Of a stretch of 64,000 bases of DNA, positions 8,480 through 17,300 are shown in pieces; the stretch's first letter is position 1, and each line of letters begins with the position of its first letter. Source of the stretch: Hymenobacter crusticola (GTDB lineage: Bacteria > Bacteroidota > Bacteroidia > Cytophagales > Hymenobacteraceae). The DNA lies in the NCBI RefSeq assembly GCF_002154225.1, contig NZ_MTSE01000005.1, positions 186,001 to 250,000 on the forward strand, written 5' to 3'. The notes beneath the pieces are model-generated. The model saw only the letters and a list, made by a program, of their open reading frames with translations, ran no database searches and was not told the origin of the DNA. The translations under genes and the position numbers were made by a program.

Positions 8480-9649
8480 GTGGCCCCTTTCGTTACCCGT
8501 GCTAGCTTTTTAATCAGTCTGTGCTTAGCGCTGGGCGCCGCGCCTGCCGCCCAGGCCCAGCTCGACAACCGCGCTTTTCTGTACCCGCTCACCGTGCGGC
8601 CCGCCTACGACCACCAGTTGCGGTTGAGCGTTAATGCCTTTCAGTTTTTTAAAGACAACGAGTACTTCAACAAGATTGCCGACGGATATACGCTGTTTGG
8701 TACGCAGTTCAACCCGCGCCTGACATACTACCCTAGCCCAAACCTGCGCCTGGAAGCCGGCATTTTCTTGTGGAAGGACTACGGCAATCCGCGCTTACAA
8801 CAAGTACGCCCGACGTTCACGGGCGTGTACCAGAGCCCCAACGGTCGTCATCGTGTGCTGTTCGGCAACATCGAAAGCCACCTGCACCACGGCTATATCG
8901 AGCCGCTGTTCGACTTCGAGCGGGTGATGCTGAAGCGGCTGGAAGAAGGCTTGCAGTACCAACTCCAAACCCGCCGCGTGCGCCTTGATACATGGGTCGA
9001 CTGGCAGCGGCAACAATACCGCTACAGCAATTACCAGGAGCAAATCACGGGCGGCCTAGCTTCTGAGTTTATTCTTACCCCCGACTCCACCCGCAACTGG
9101 CGCTTGAGCATCCCCGCTCAGTTCACGGCGCAACATTACGGTGGCCAAATCGATACGCTGGACAAGCCCCTGCAAACGCTGTTCAACTACAGCCTAGGGT
9201 TGCGTGTAGCCCGGCAGCTCGCTTCCCGCACGGTGCCACGCCTCCGCGCCGAAGTGCATGGGACCTTCTTCAATGATCGTTCGTTTACGAAAGTCTATCC
9301 TTACAGCCAAGGCACTGGCCTGTACGCAAACGTCGGCGCCGATACGCGCTTCTTGAACGTGCTGGTCAGCTACTGGCAAGGGCACCACTTCATCGCGCCC
9401 CTAGGTGGCCGGCTCTACCAATCTGTGTCGACTACGGTTGCCAATCCGCAGTTTACAGACCCCAACCGCCAGCTTCTGATCGTGCGCTTCTTACGCGACT
9501 TTCGCCTGCCAGGCCACGTGGTGCTCACCACGCGCCTGGAGCCGGTATATGATTTTAACGCCCACCTGCTCGATTTCTCTTTAGGCGTGTACCTAAATTT
9601 CAACCAGGATTTCTTCCTAGCTAAATTTCGCGCATCGGATGCTAACTAA
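8480..9649 (+). CDS. Predicted outer-membrane beta-barrel protein
   Basis: 389 residues if started at GTG 8480, which gives a clean signal peptide (APFVTRASFLISLCLALG, cleavage near AQAQ). A TTG at 8441, right after an in-frame stop, would add 13 residues; there is no ATG start. The mature protein is rich in alternating aromatic strands (LRLSVNAFQFFKDNEYF, YSLGLRVARQLASR). It appears related to uncharacterised Bacteroidota outer-membrane proteins. It probably shares the transcript of the OprB gene. Confidence 0.65.
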   Translation: MAPFVTRASFLISLCLALGAAPAAQAQLDNRAFLYPLTVRPAYDHQLRLSVNAFQFFKDNEYFNKIADGYTLFGTQFNPRLTYYPSPNLRLEAGIFLWKDYGNPRLQQVRPTFTGVYQSPNGRHRVLFGNIESHLHHGYIEPLFDFERVMLKRLEEGLQYQLQTRRVRLDTWVDWQRQQYRYSNYQEQITGGLASEFILTPDSTRNWRLSIPAQFTAQHYGGQIDTLDKPLQTLFNYSLGLRVARQLASRTVPRLRAEVHGTFFNDRSFTKVYPYSQGTGLYANVGADTRFLNVLVSYWQGHHFIAPLGGRLYQSVSTTVANPQFTDPNRQLLIVRFLRDFRLPGHVVLTTRLEPVYDFNAHLLDFSLGVYLNFNQDFFLAKFRASDAN

Positions 9650-9673
9650 GCAACTTATAATAAGCTAGCTACC

Positions 9674-9717
9674 AAACGCAAAAGGACCGAAGCATGAGCT
9701 TCGGTCCTTTTGCGTTT
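9674..9717. terminator. Bidirectional terminator, 20-bp stem
   Basis: Arms 9674-9693 and 9698-9717 pair perfectly around the loop ATGA, with A/T runs (AAACGCAAAAGG and its complement) on both flanks. It lies between convergent genes ending at 9649 and 9735. Confidence 0.9.
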
Positions 9718-9734
9718 ATTCTTATCAACTTGTT

Positions 9735-10367
9735 TTACAAAGTGTGACCAGTGCTAGAGCCCTTCTGCGAGGTGCCACGGTAGCTAGCTTCGTTCACCGA
9801 ACCCGGCGACGAATAGCTGCTGGTAGAGCCATAGCGGGAGCCGTAGCTGTCGCCGGTGGTATACTTGCCGGCTGTGGAGTAGCCTGCCGAGCTGCCCCGG
9901 TACGCTTCCTTAGAGCTCTTGCTAAAAGACTTTTTGCCGCCCTTTGAGCGCAGAGACAACCAGCCGATGCCGCCTAGTAGCAGAGCCCCACCCACAATTT
10001 TCTGTGTTGTGGTCAGCTTATTTACTTGGGCGGTAGCTTTCGTACCGAGGTCTTTTAAGTTTTGGGGTAGCTGATTTACTGTGCTTTTCAGGTTCGATTG
10101 GTCCAGCAGCTTCTTAGCCGTATCACCTACCGTACCTAGGTTAAGAGCGTCAATGGCGCTATCAAACAAGTTGCCTGGCTGCTGATCAGCTTGCGCGGCC
10201 TGTGGTGCTGGCTGCGCGCTTTCATCTCCTAGGTTGAGCGAAGGATTATCGTAGCTGCTATCAGCGGTAGCGGCTGAGCCTAAATCAGTTGCCCCCGAGG
10301 TGGAGTCAGTGGTATTCGTAGAAGCTAGGTCCGGATCTTGGGCGGGTTGGTTTTTTTTGCTTTCCAT
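9735..10367 (-). CDS. Hypothetical low-complexity protein with one membrane segment
   Basis: 210 residues from MESKKNQP at 10367. The first 90 residues are acidic and rich in Ala, Ser, Thr and Gln. A helical stretch follows (DTAKKLLDQSNLKSTVNQL). One hydrophobic segment (IVGGALLLGGIGWLSL, about 133-148) leads into a Ser/Gly/Tyr-rich tail (SSYSSPGSVNEASYRG). The plan recalls envelope or stress-related proteins, but I do not recognise the family. Confidence 0.6.
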   Translation of the reverse strand: MESKKNQPAQDPDLASTNTTDSTSGATDLGSAATADSSYDNPSLNLGDESAQPAPQAAQADQQPGNLFDSAIDALNLGTVGDTAKKLLDQSNLKSTVNQLPQNLKDLGTKATAQVNKLTTTQKIVGGALLLGGIGWLSLRSKGGKKSFSKSSKEAYRGSSAGYSTAGKYTTGDSYGSRYGSTSSYSSPGSVNEASYRGTSQKGSSTGHTL

Positions 10368-10564
10368 GAGTTTCAAAGGGTTTGGGTGCAAAGTGATAGC
10401 CGCGTGGGAAGCCAGGTGGCTTCCGTCTATTCGTAAACCAGCGGAATGAGGTTGCAGTTGACTTCGGCTTTTTATTCACCGCCCGTAACCTTCTGTTCAG
10501 GTAGTCAGTACGATAAGGCAGTTTATTGCCCTCCCCTCACCCCCATCCTAACGCAACTATTCCC

Positions 10565-11359
10565 ATGGCACGTGATTCAAATCTTTCCGTTGCTCTTGTA
10601 ACAGGCGCCGCTAGTGGCATTGGTCAAGAGCTAGCCCACTTGTTGGCGAAAGACCAATATCAGCTCATTCTCGTCGACCAAAACCCTGGTGGCCTGCAAG
10701 GCTTTGCCGATCACTTACAGAGTGTGCACCATATCACCCCCACGCTTATTACCCAAGACCTAGGTGAGCCCGGCGCGGCCCAAAAGGTGTACGATGAGGT
10801 ACAGAGCAAAGGCCTGCAAGTCGACATTCTCATCAACGACGCCGGTTTTGGCGTGGCAGGACCGTTTCTGGAGGCTGATCTAAACCGCAACGTGGCCCTG
10901 ATCAACACCAACATTACGGCCTTGACGGAGCTAACTTACCTTTTCGGACGCGACATGAAGCAGCGCGGTAAGGGCCGCATTTTGCAGCTAGCTTCTCTGG
11001 CTTCGTTTCAACCCAATGCTAACCTAGCGGTGTATGGCGCCTCCAAGGCATTCGTTTTGTCTTTCACGGAAGCCATCATTGAAGAGCTGAAGGATTCGGG
11101 CGTAACGGTAACGGCGCTTTGCCCCGGTGCCACCGAGACGGAGTTCTTCGAAACGGCTGGTGCCCAAGACACCAAAGAAGGCCAGAGCAAGAAGGCCGAC
11201 CCGAAAGATGTAGCCAAGGACGGCTACGAGGCGCTCATGAATGGCGAGCCCCGCGTTATCTCTGGTATCAACAATAAGTTGCTGGCCACGCTAACCAACA
11301 TCATTCCGGACAGCTGGCTGGCTGCTAGCAGCAAGAAAAGCTTCGAGCCTGCTGAGTAA
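10565..11359 (+). CDS. Short-chain dehydrogenase/reductase
   Basis: 264 residues from MARDSNLSVAL at 10565 (open to 10526). The Rossmann nucleotide-binding motif TGAASGIG is at residues 13-20, NDAG at 91-94, and the catalytic residues Ser144, Tyr157 and Lys161 lie in LQLASLAS and YGASK. A C-terminal segment (INNKLLATLTNIIPDSWLA) resembles that of DltE/YqjQ-type reductases. The substrate is unknown. The gene stops two bases before a 42-bp-stem hairpin. Confidence 0.9.
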   Translation: MARDSNLSVALVTGAASGIGQELAHLLAKDQYQLILVDQNPGGLQGFADHLQSVHHITPTLITQDLGEPGAAQKVYDEVQSKGLQVDILINDAGFGVAGPFLEADLNRNVALINTNITALTELTYLFGRDMKQRGKGRILQLASLASFQPNANLAVYGASKAFVLSFTEAIIEELKDSGVTVTALCPGATETEFFETAGAQDTKEGQSKKADPKDVAKDGYEALMNGEPRVISGINNKLLATLTNIIPDSWLAASSKKSFEPAE

Positions 11360-11360
11360 A

Positions 11361-11446
11361 GTCAACCCTAGAACTAGCCCCCACGACAAAGGCCGCTCCT
11401 GATCTCAGGAGCGGCCTTTGTCGTGGGGGCTAGTTCTAGGGTTGAC
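11361..11446. terminator. Very long perfect hairpin (42-bp stem) at a convergent junction
   Basis: Arms 11361-11402 and 11405-11446 are exact reverse complements with only two bases between them. The core (ACAAAGGCCGCTCCTGA and its complement) looks like a bidirectional terminator; the outer arms add GTCAACCCTAGAACTAGC and its complement. It fills nearly the whole gap between the SDR gene and the HExxH gene. Confidence 0.85.
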
Positions 11447-11454
11447 TATGACAC

Positions 11455-11820
11455 CTAGCTAGGTTCGCCAGCGCCACGGTGCATGGTAGCGGGGTCGGGT
11501 AGCACCCCATTGCGCGCGTAGAGCGAAGCATCGCGCTGACCAGCCACGCGGGCTTCCGCCTCATACTTATTGTTGTAGTAGCCTACCCGCGCCGACTCCA
11601 CTAAGTATTTCCAGAGAAAAGGCAGGTAGCCATGCTCCCGGAATTGTCGGATATGACACATCTCGTGCGCAACCCAGTAAGGGTCGCGCAAAAACTCCTC
11701 TTGCGTGGCGCCGCTCAAGTGAATGGTGTTGCCGAGCACCATCGCTACGCTCGAGGAGCCGAGTACCTGGCGCGCGACGCGCGCCAAGGGTGAGTTGGTG
11801 ATAATACGAGGAGGCTTCAT
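11455..11820 (-). CDS. Small protein with a zincin-like HExxH motif
   Basis: 121 residues with HEMCHIRQF at 52-60 (His52, Glu53, His56), the zinc-binding pattern of metallopeptidases. Downstream, KYEAEARVAG supplies a glutamate that could be the third ligand. This matches the short DUF4157-like proteins of Bacteroidota as far as I can judge. There is no signal peptide. Catalysis is unproven; several such proteins are fragments of larger toxin or structural proteins. Confidence 0.65.
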   Translation of the reverse strand: MKPPRIITNSPLARVARQVLGSSSVAMVLGNTIHLSGATQEEFLRDPYWVAHEMCHIRQFREHGYLPFLWKYLVESARVGYYNNKYEAEARVAGQRDASLYARNGVLPDPATMHRGAGEPS

Positions 11821-12132
11821 AGGTAAAAAACAGCAGGCGCCATATACGCCAAGCGACGCATTTAGGTTTTCTTCCGGGCAGGGATATTCAGGAAAAAAGT
11901 ATTCCTAAATCAAGAAATTTCTCCGTTTTGATACGCCAAATTTGGATGTCACCGAAATTATGGTTTAGCTTTAGACATCGGCGGAAGAAATATCCGCTCG
12001 TTTTGCCGTCTTGCGCGGCTCATTTACGGCTTGTTTTCTACTGCTTTTAGCAACTGAATTATCGAGTAAAAGAACGTACGCTCTGGCTCACCAGCCACCT
12101 AGGAATCCGATTTTGCCACCCTACGACGGACA
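11821..12132. other. Divergent intergenic region, 312 bases
   Basis: It is AT-richer than its surroundings (notably 11870-11960) and separates the leftward HExxH gene from the rightward NlpC/P60 gene. It should carry both promoters, but I find no full TTG...TAnnTTTG match, no hairpin and no gene. Confidence 0.4.
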
Positions 12133-12738
12133 ATGAAAAACACCATCCTGTATTGCCTCGCCGCTGCTTCCACTACGCTTTCCTTTTTCTTCGAGCGCAC
12201 ACCTGACGCTACTACCTCTTCTTCGGCTCCCGTTATAGCGGAAGCCTCCCTGCTGCCGAGCTTCCTAGACGGCAGCACGCCGGCTGACGCCACCACGGCT
12301 TCCCGCGACTCGCTAGCTTACCACTACTACGCCCAAACACTCGGCGTAGACCTAGCTTTCAACGAAAACAAAGACCTGCTGCGCACCGTCACCGACTGGA
12401 TCGGGACCCCCTACCGCTACGGCAGCAACTCCAAAAAAGGCACTGACTGCTCCGGCTTCGTGACGCGCGTGTTTCAGGAGGTATATGGCATTACGCTCAA
12501 GCGCAGTTCCCGCTCCATGTTCGAGAACGTGAAGCGCGTGAACAAAGACCAAATGGAGGCCGGCGACTTGGTATTCTTCCGTCGCGGTCCGGGTCAGCCT
12601 ATTTATCACGTGGGCATCTACATTAAAGATGGTAAGTTTGCCCACTCCGCTACCAATGGTGGCGTCATGATTAGCTCGCTTAATCAGCCATACTACCACC
12701 GTAATTTCTACGCGGCCGGTCGTATCGAAAACGAGTAA
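12133..12738 (+). CDS. NlpC/P60-family cell-wall peptidase
   Basis: 201 residues. The N-terminus (MKNTILYCLAAASTTLSFF) is a signal or anchor. The C-terminal NlpC/P60 domain (about 80-201) shows the catalytic Cys106 in TDCSGFV, His159 in YHVGIY and a polar third residue at His171, with GDLVFF between. Such enzymes cut peptide stems in peptidoglycan, usually the D-Glu-mDAP bond, in the periplasm. Length is normal for a single-domain member. Its own terminator follows. Confidence 0.9.
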   Translation: MKNTILYCLAAASTTLSFFFERTPDATTSSSAPVIAEASLLPSFLDGSTPADATTASRDSLAYHYYAQTLGVDLAFNENKDLLRTVTDWIGTPYRYGSNSKKGTDCSGFVTRVFQEVYGITLKRSSRSMFENVKRVNKDQMEAGDLVFFRRGPGQPIYHVGIYIKDGKFAHSATNGGVMISSLNQPYYHRNFYAAGRIENE

Positions 12739-12757
12739 TCTGCCCCTTGCTACGCAC

Positions 12758-12789
12758 AAGCCCCGTTCCAACCGAGCGGGGCTTTTTTT
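12758..12789 (+). terminator. Rho-independent terminator
   Basis: Stem AAGCCCCG (12758-12765) with CGGGGCTT (12777-12784) and a run of T to 12789, placed 20 bases after the NlpC/P60 stop codon. Confidence 0.85.
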
Positions 12790-12956
12790 ATGCCTTGAGA
12801 AGGACTGGCAAAGACAATTACGCAGAAAACTATTTTGCTCTAAAGCAGTATAGCAGGCAGGCTATAGTTGCGTTTTCGCGCCTAGTTTAGTAGCTCGCTT
12901 CTCCTTTTTTAGCCGGCTGCTTATTCCATTTTATTCACCACTCTCTCCTCTTTCAT

Positions 12957-13757
12957 ATGGCTACGCAAAACCCTAAAGGCGAACACATTGCTTCTTCACC
13001 GCTATTCAAGAAGTTCTTGGGCAAAGCGGAAGAATACCTTAAGAAACCAACGCGCATTAAGCAACTCCTGAGCGACGCCTATGAGAAGGCCAGCGAAAAA
13101 AAGGACGTGGGCACCATCGCCCAGGAAGCCTGGGAGACGATGCAGACCCTCTTCCGCTTGATCAAAATGTCCGCGTCGGGGGAGTATACGGGTTTGCCGG
13201 CGTCTACAGTCGTGGCCGCGGTAGCCGTCACCATCTACTTCCTGTTCCCAATTGACCTGATTCCGGACTTTATTCCGGTACTTGGCTTGCTCGATGATGT
13301 AGCGTTGGTAGCCTGGTTCAGCACTTCCATCAAAGAGGAGCTCGACAAATTTGCGGAGTGGGAAAAGACCCGTCCGACGGTGATGGAGCCCAGTGACATA
13401 CAACCTAGCGCCGCTGTAGTGTTGAATACTGGTCAAGACGGTAGCACGTCTACGTCGGGTCCGCAGCCGCATGAGCCTAGCCCAGCGCCACTTTACAGCC
13501 CTTCGCACGGGAAAGTATCTTCGGAATCGGCTAAGCGCGCAGGCACCACTGACTTGAAGCCAGCTGAGGGCCCCGTATCCAACACCGACTCTGGTATTTC
13601 TTCGCCCGACAGCAGCAACCCAAACCCTAGCCTCACGGGGCCAGATGATACGGAGCCGCCCACTAACCCAAAGTTGCACGCCGACGATACATACAACACC
13701 GACGGTAGCCGCACCCATAATGACGGTTCCAATGACGCGGGCGGCAACGTACGCTAA
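12957..13757 (+). CDS. YkvA/DUF1232 membrane protein with long disordered tail
   Basis: 266 residues. The DUF1232 core is clear at about 85-125: a membrane segment with FPIDLIPDFIPVLGLLDDVA. The N-terminal 70 residues are charged and helical. The last ~120 residues are a Ser/Pro/Thr/Asp-rich low-complexity tail (PDSSNPNPSLTGPDD), longer than in the compact YkvA family, and probably disordered. Function of the family is unknown. A 20-bp-stem terminator follows. Confidence 0.8.
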   Translation: MATQNPKGEHIASSPLFKKFLGKAEEYLKKPTRIKQLLSDAYEKASEKKDVGTIAQEAWETMQTLFRLIKMSASGEYTGLPASTVVAAVAVTIYFLFPIDLIPDFIPVLGLLDDVALVAWFSTSIKEELDKFAEWEKTRPTVMEPSDIQPSAAVVLNTGQDGSTSTSGPQPHEPSPAPLYSPSHGKVSSESAKRAGTTDLKPAEGPVSNTDSGISSPDSSNPNPSLTGPDDTEPPTNPKLHADDTYNTDGSRTHNDGSNDAGGNVR

Positions 13758-13780
13758 ACAGCCGCAATAAAACTGTTCAT

Positions 13781-13826
13781 AAAAAAGCCGCCCGGCGTCA
13801 TTAGGATGACGCCGGGCGGCTTTTTT
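13781..13826. terminator. Bidirectional terminator, 20-bp stem
   Basis: Perfect arms 13781-13800 and 13807-13826 (AAAAAAGCCGCCCGGCGTCA and complement) with a 6-base loop and A/T runs on both sides, between convergent genes. Confidence 0.92.
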
Positions 13827-13866
13827 GCTGCCCAACTTAGTAGGTGACTCGCGAATGGTAGAACGT

Positions 13867-14139
13867 TTATGCGACTTGCGCCGCCTCGGGCGTATGCGAG
13901 GCTACGTAGGTTACAAAATCGCCCACCGTTGCTAGGGGCACCTCATCGGGAATAATGATGTGGAAGTTACGCTCAAGCTCGAGAATAATATCGACCACAT
14001 CGACGGTATCAAAACCTAGCTCGCGGCTTAGGTTGCTACCGATACGCAGGCGGCGAGGCTTGATAGCCTTGCGCTTGCTGATGATTCGCAGCACTTGCTG
14101 CTCAATTGATTTGGGAACGGAGGTCGTTGAGGTGATCAT
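13867..14139 (-). CDS. Acyl-carrier-protein-like protein lacking the usual serine
   Basis: 90 residues from MITSTTSV at 14139 (the open frame to 14250 gives an unlikely N-terminus). The fold pattern matches ACP: a helix, then LGFDTVDVVDIILELERNF (41-59) and IIPDEVPLATVGDFVTYV. Aligned without gaps to the usual LGADSLDTVELVMALEEEF, the phosphopantetheine-carrying Ser of DSL is Thr45. It may therefore not be modified. It lies 185 bases downstream of the RND pump gene on the same strand, with no fatty-acid genes nearby. Whether it is a functional carrier is uncertain. Confidence 0.7.
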   Translation of the reverse strand: MITSTTSVPKSIEQQVLRIISKRKAIKPRRLRIGSNLSRELGFDTVDVVDIILELERNFHIIIPDEVPLATVGDFVTYVASHTPEAAQVA

Positions 14140-14324
14140 AGGGGAACGACAGAGAAATAGGGGAAAGCAACTATTTAAGCTAGCTGCCCGCTGTCTTATT
14201 AGGCAGGATCTGCTTACCGAAGTGAAATCGTTGTGGGCAGCAAGTAACACACGAGTTTCGGCAACAGACTTTGGTAATAGACAACGGGCAACTAGTAACA
14301 GACAAGCAGGAAACAGCAGCCGAC

Positions 14325-17300
14325 TTACGCTTCGGCTAGCACTGGTGGCCGGGCGGCCCGAACTTCTTCCGCGTCGGCGGGCGGCGTCTGCGGAGCGTCC
14401 GGGTGGACACCAGTGATTTTAGAACGAAGGGTTTCGTTCAATAAGTACATTACTGGGACTATCAATAGGGTGATAAGGGTTGCAAACACCAACCCGAAAA
14501 TAATCGTCCAAGCCAGCGGCCCCCAGAACGTTACCGATTCGCCCCCGATGAAGAAGTGCGGATGGAAGGAGTTGAACAGCTCGTAGAAGTCGATGTTCAA
14601 GCCGATAGCCAGCGGAATCAGACCTAGGGTGGCGGCCGTAGCCGTCAGGATTACCGGGTTCAGACGCGTACGGCCGGCCAGCACAATGGCTTCGCGGAGC
14701 GGCATACCTTGCGAACGGAGCATATCGGTGAATTCTACCAGCAGGATACCGTTCTTCACCACAATACCCGCTAGGGCGATAATCCCTACCCCGGTCATTA
14801 CGATACTGATGTTCATGCCCGTGATGGCCAAACCTAGCATTACCCCAATTACCGAGAAGATAATCTCGGAGAGGATGATAAGCGGCTTGCTCACCGAGTT
14901 GAACTGCGTAACTAGTACGAGGAAGATCAGGCCGATAGCGCCGATGGCTGCCACCCCAAGGAAGGAGCTAGTCTCCTGCTGGTCTTCCTGGGCACCACCC
15001 ATGCGCACGGTGTAGCCGGGCGGCATGCGGAAGGATTTCAGCGCCTGGTCGATGTTGCGCACTACGTCGGGGCCGGTGAAGCCACTGAGCACGTTCGACG
15101 AAATCGTGATAACGCGCTTGGTGTCCTTGCGCTTGATACCGCCGTAGGTCGTGCCATAGTTCACGCTGGCAATCGACGAGATAGGCACTTGGCGCACCTG
15201 GCCGGTAGCGTCGCGGAACGTGAGCGGCGAGTTCAGGATGGCATCCACATCTTCGCGGTACGGCTTGGCGTAGCGCACCTGAATCGGGTACTCATCATCA
15301 GCCGTCTTGAATTTGCTAGCCTCGAAACCATAGATAGCCGTGCGTACTTCCGAACCAATCTGCGCCGTGCTAATGCCTTCGCGGTTGGCCCGTACCCGGT
15401 CGATGTTGACGGCAATTTCGGGGTTGCGGTCTTCTAGGTTAGAACGCAACTGCTCGATACCACCAATCTTGAGCGAATCGACGTAGCGCGTTACTTTCTT
15501 CGACAGCTTGGCCAGGGTTGGGTAGTCGTCGCCGGCTACTTCGATGGCAATTTCCTTACCCGTGGGCGGGCCACTAGCTTCTTGGTCGACGGAGATTTCC
15601 GCGCCGGGAATGCCCTTCACCGCTTCGCGGATCTGGTCCATGTACTCGCGGGTGGGCTTACCCGTCCGCTCGCCGCTTTCCTTGAAGGCCACGGCAATCT
15701 TGGCTAGGTTCGACTGCGAAGTACCCGTAGCGGTAGCTTCGCCGGGGTCGGTGGCGCCAATAGCTACGTTGGTGATTATCGATTCTACGTCGTGGTTGTG
15801 GTCACCAATGACTCCGTACACGCGTTTCTCCAGCACCCGAGCTATCGAGTCGGTTACTTCCACCCGCGTGCCAACCGGCATCTTCAGGTAGGTGTAGATG
15901 AATTTAGGATCGCCTTTCGGGAAAAAGTCAACCTTGGGCTGACGAGCACCCACCGCGAAGATGGAAAGTACGAACAGCACCAGCATGCTCACCATGATAC
16001 CGGCTTGGCGCCAGAGCGAGCCGCCCACGGCAACTCCCACCAAGCGGGCGTAGCCGTTTTGGAAGCGGGGTAGCACTTTAGTCTGGAAGGCCGCAATCAG
16101 GTGAACGAATACAAACTTATCGAGCACGCAGAAGAGGATGACGAACATCATCAAGTTGCCGGTGAACGGCGAGCCAGACACGTAGCCGATGATGGCAATA
16201 AGCAATAGCACGCCCATGGCAACGAGGAAGCCTTTGGTCAGCTTGGGCTTTTCACCGCTGTGGTGATCTTCGCGCTCCATGAACGACACGGCAAACACCG
16301 GGTTCATGATGAACGCTACCAGCAGTGACGACATCAGCGTTAGGATCAGCGTAACAGGCAGGTAGAACATAAAGCTACCCACAATGCCCGGCCAGAACAT
16401 CAGCGGCACGAACGGCGCTACCGTGGTGAGCGTACCGGCTAGCACCGGGATGAACACCTCGCCAGCAGCGTATTTGGCTGCTTGAGCGGTGGTCAGGTTG
16501 GGGTGTTCGTGCAGCAAGCGGTGGGTGTTCTCGATAACCACAATGGCGTCGTCGACCACAATACCGAGGGCAAGCAGGAAGGCGAACAGCACGATCATGT
16601 TCAGCGAGAAGTCCAGCGTGGGCAGCATCACGAAGGCTAGGAACATGGAAATCGGCACCGACAGACCCACGAATAGGGCGTTGGTGGTCCCCATGAAGAA
16701 CATCAGGATCAACGTCACCAGGACGAAGCCGATGATGATGGTGTTAATCAGGTCATTCAGCGTTACGCGCGTGTCGTTCGAGGTGTCGCCCGTCACGGTG
16801 ATGGTCAGCTCCTTGGGTAAGGTTTGCTTGGCATCCTTGATGATTGCCTGAATCTTGTCGGAAGCGTCGATTAGGTTTTCGCCCTGGCGCTTAATCACGT
16901 TCAGGGTAATGGCCTGCTTGCCGTCGAGGCGAGCGTACGATTCGCGGTCTTTGAAGGCGTCTTGCACCGTGGCAATGTCGCCTAGGCGCACGGCAGCACC
17001 GTTCAGGTTCTTCACCTGAATGTCGGCAATATCGGCGGCGTTGGCGTACTGACCAGCTACGCGCACGGCCCGCTTCTGCTGGCCCACGTCGATGGAACCG
17101 CCCGAGATGGTGATGTTTTCGCGGGCAATGGCGCCTTCAATGTCGGTGAAACCTAGGCGCGAGGCGCGGAGCTTGTTCAGGTCTACGTCTACGTTCACTT
17201 GTTGCTCTAGGGCACCAATGATGTCGACGCGGGTGATTTCGGGCAGCGCCTCAATCCGATCTTGGAAGTCGTCGGCGTACTTCTTGAGCTGGCTCAAGGG

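Noticed and set aside
11361-11446. Long palindrome as transposon end or phage attachment site
   Set aside because: No transposase, target duplication or matching second end; its position between two stop codons fits transcription termination better.
12352-12771. 139-residue frame antisense to the NlpC/P60 gene
   Set aside because: It covers the catalytic domain of a clear gene and crosses its terminator; no family resemblance.
13002-13835. 277-residue open frame antisense to the YkvA gene
   Set aside because: It lies fully opposite a better-supported gene, overlaps the bidirectional terminator, and has arginine-rich low-quality composition typical of a shadow frame.
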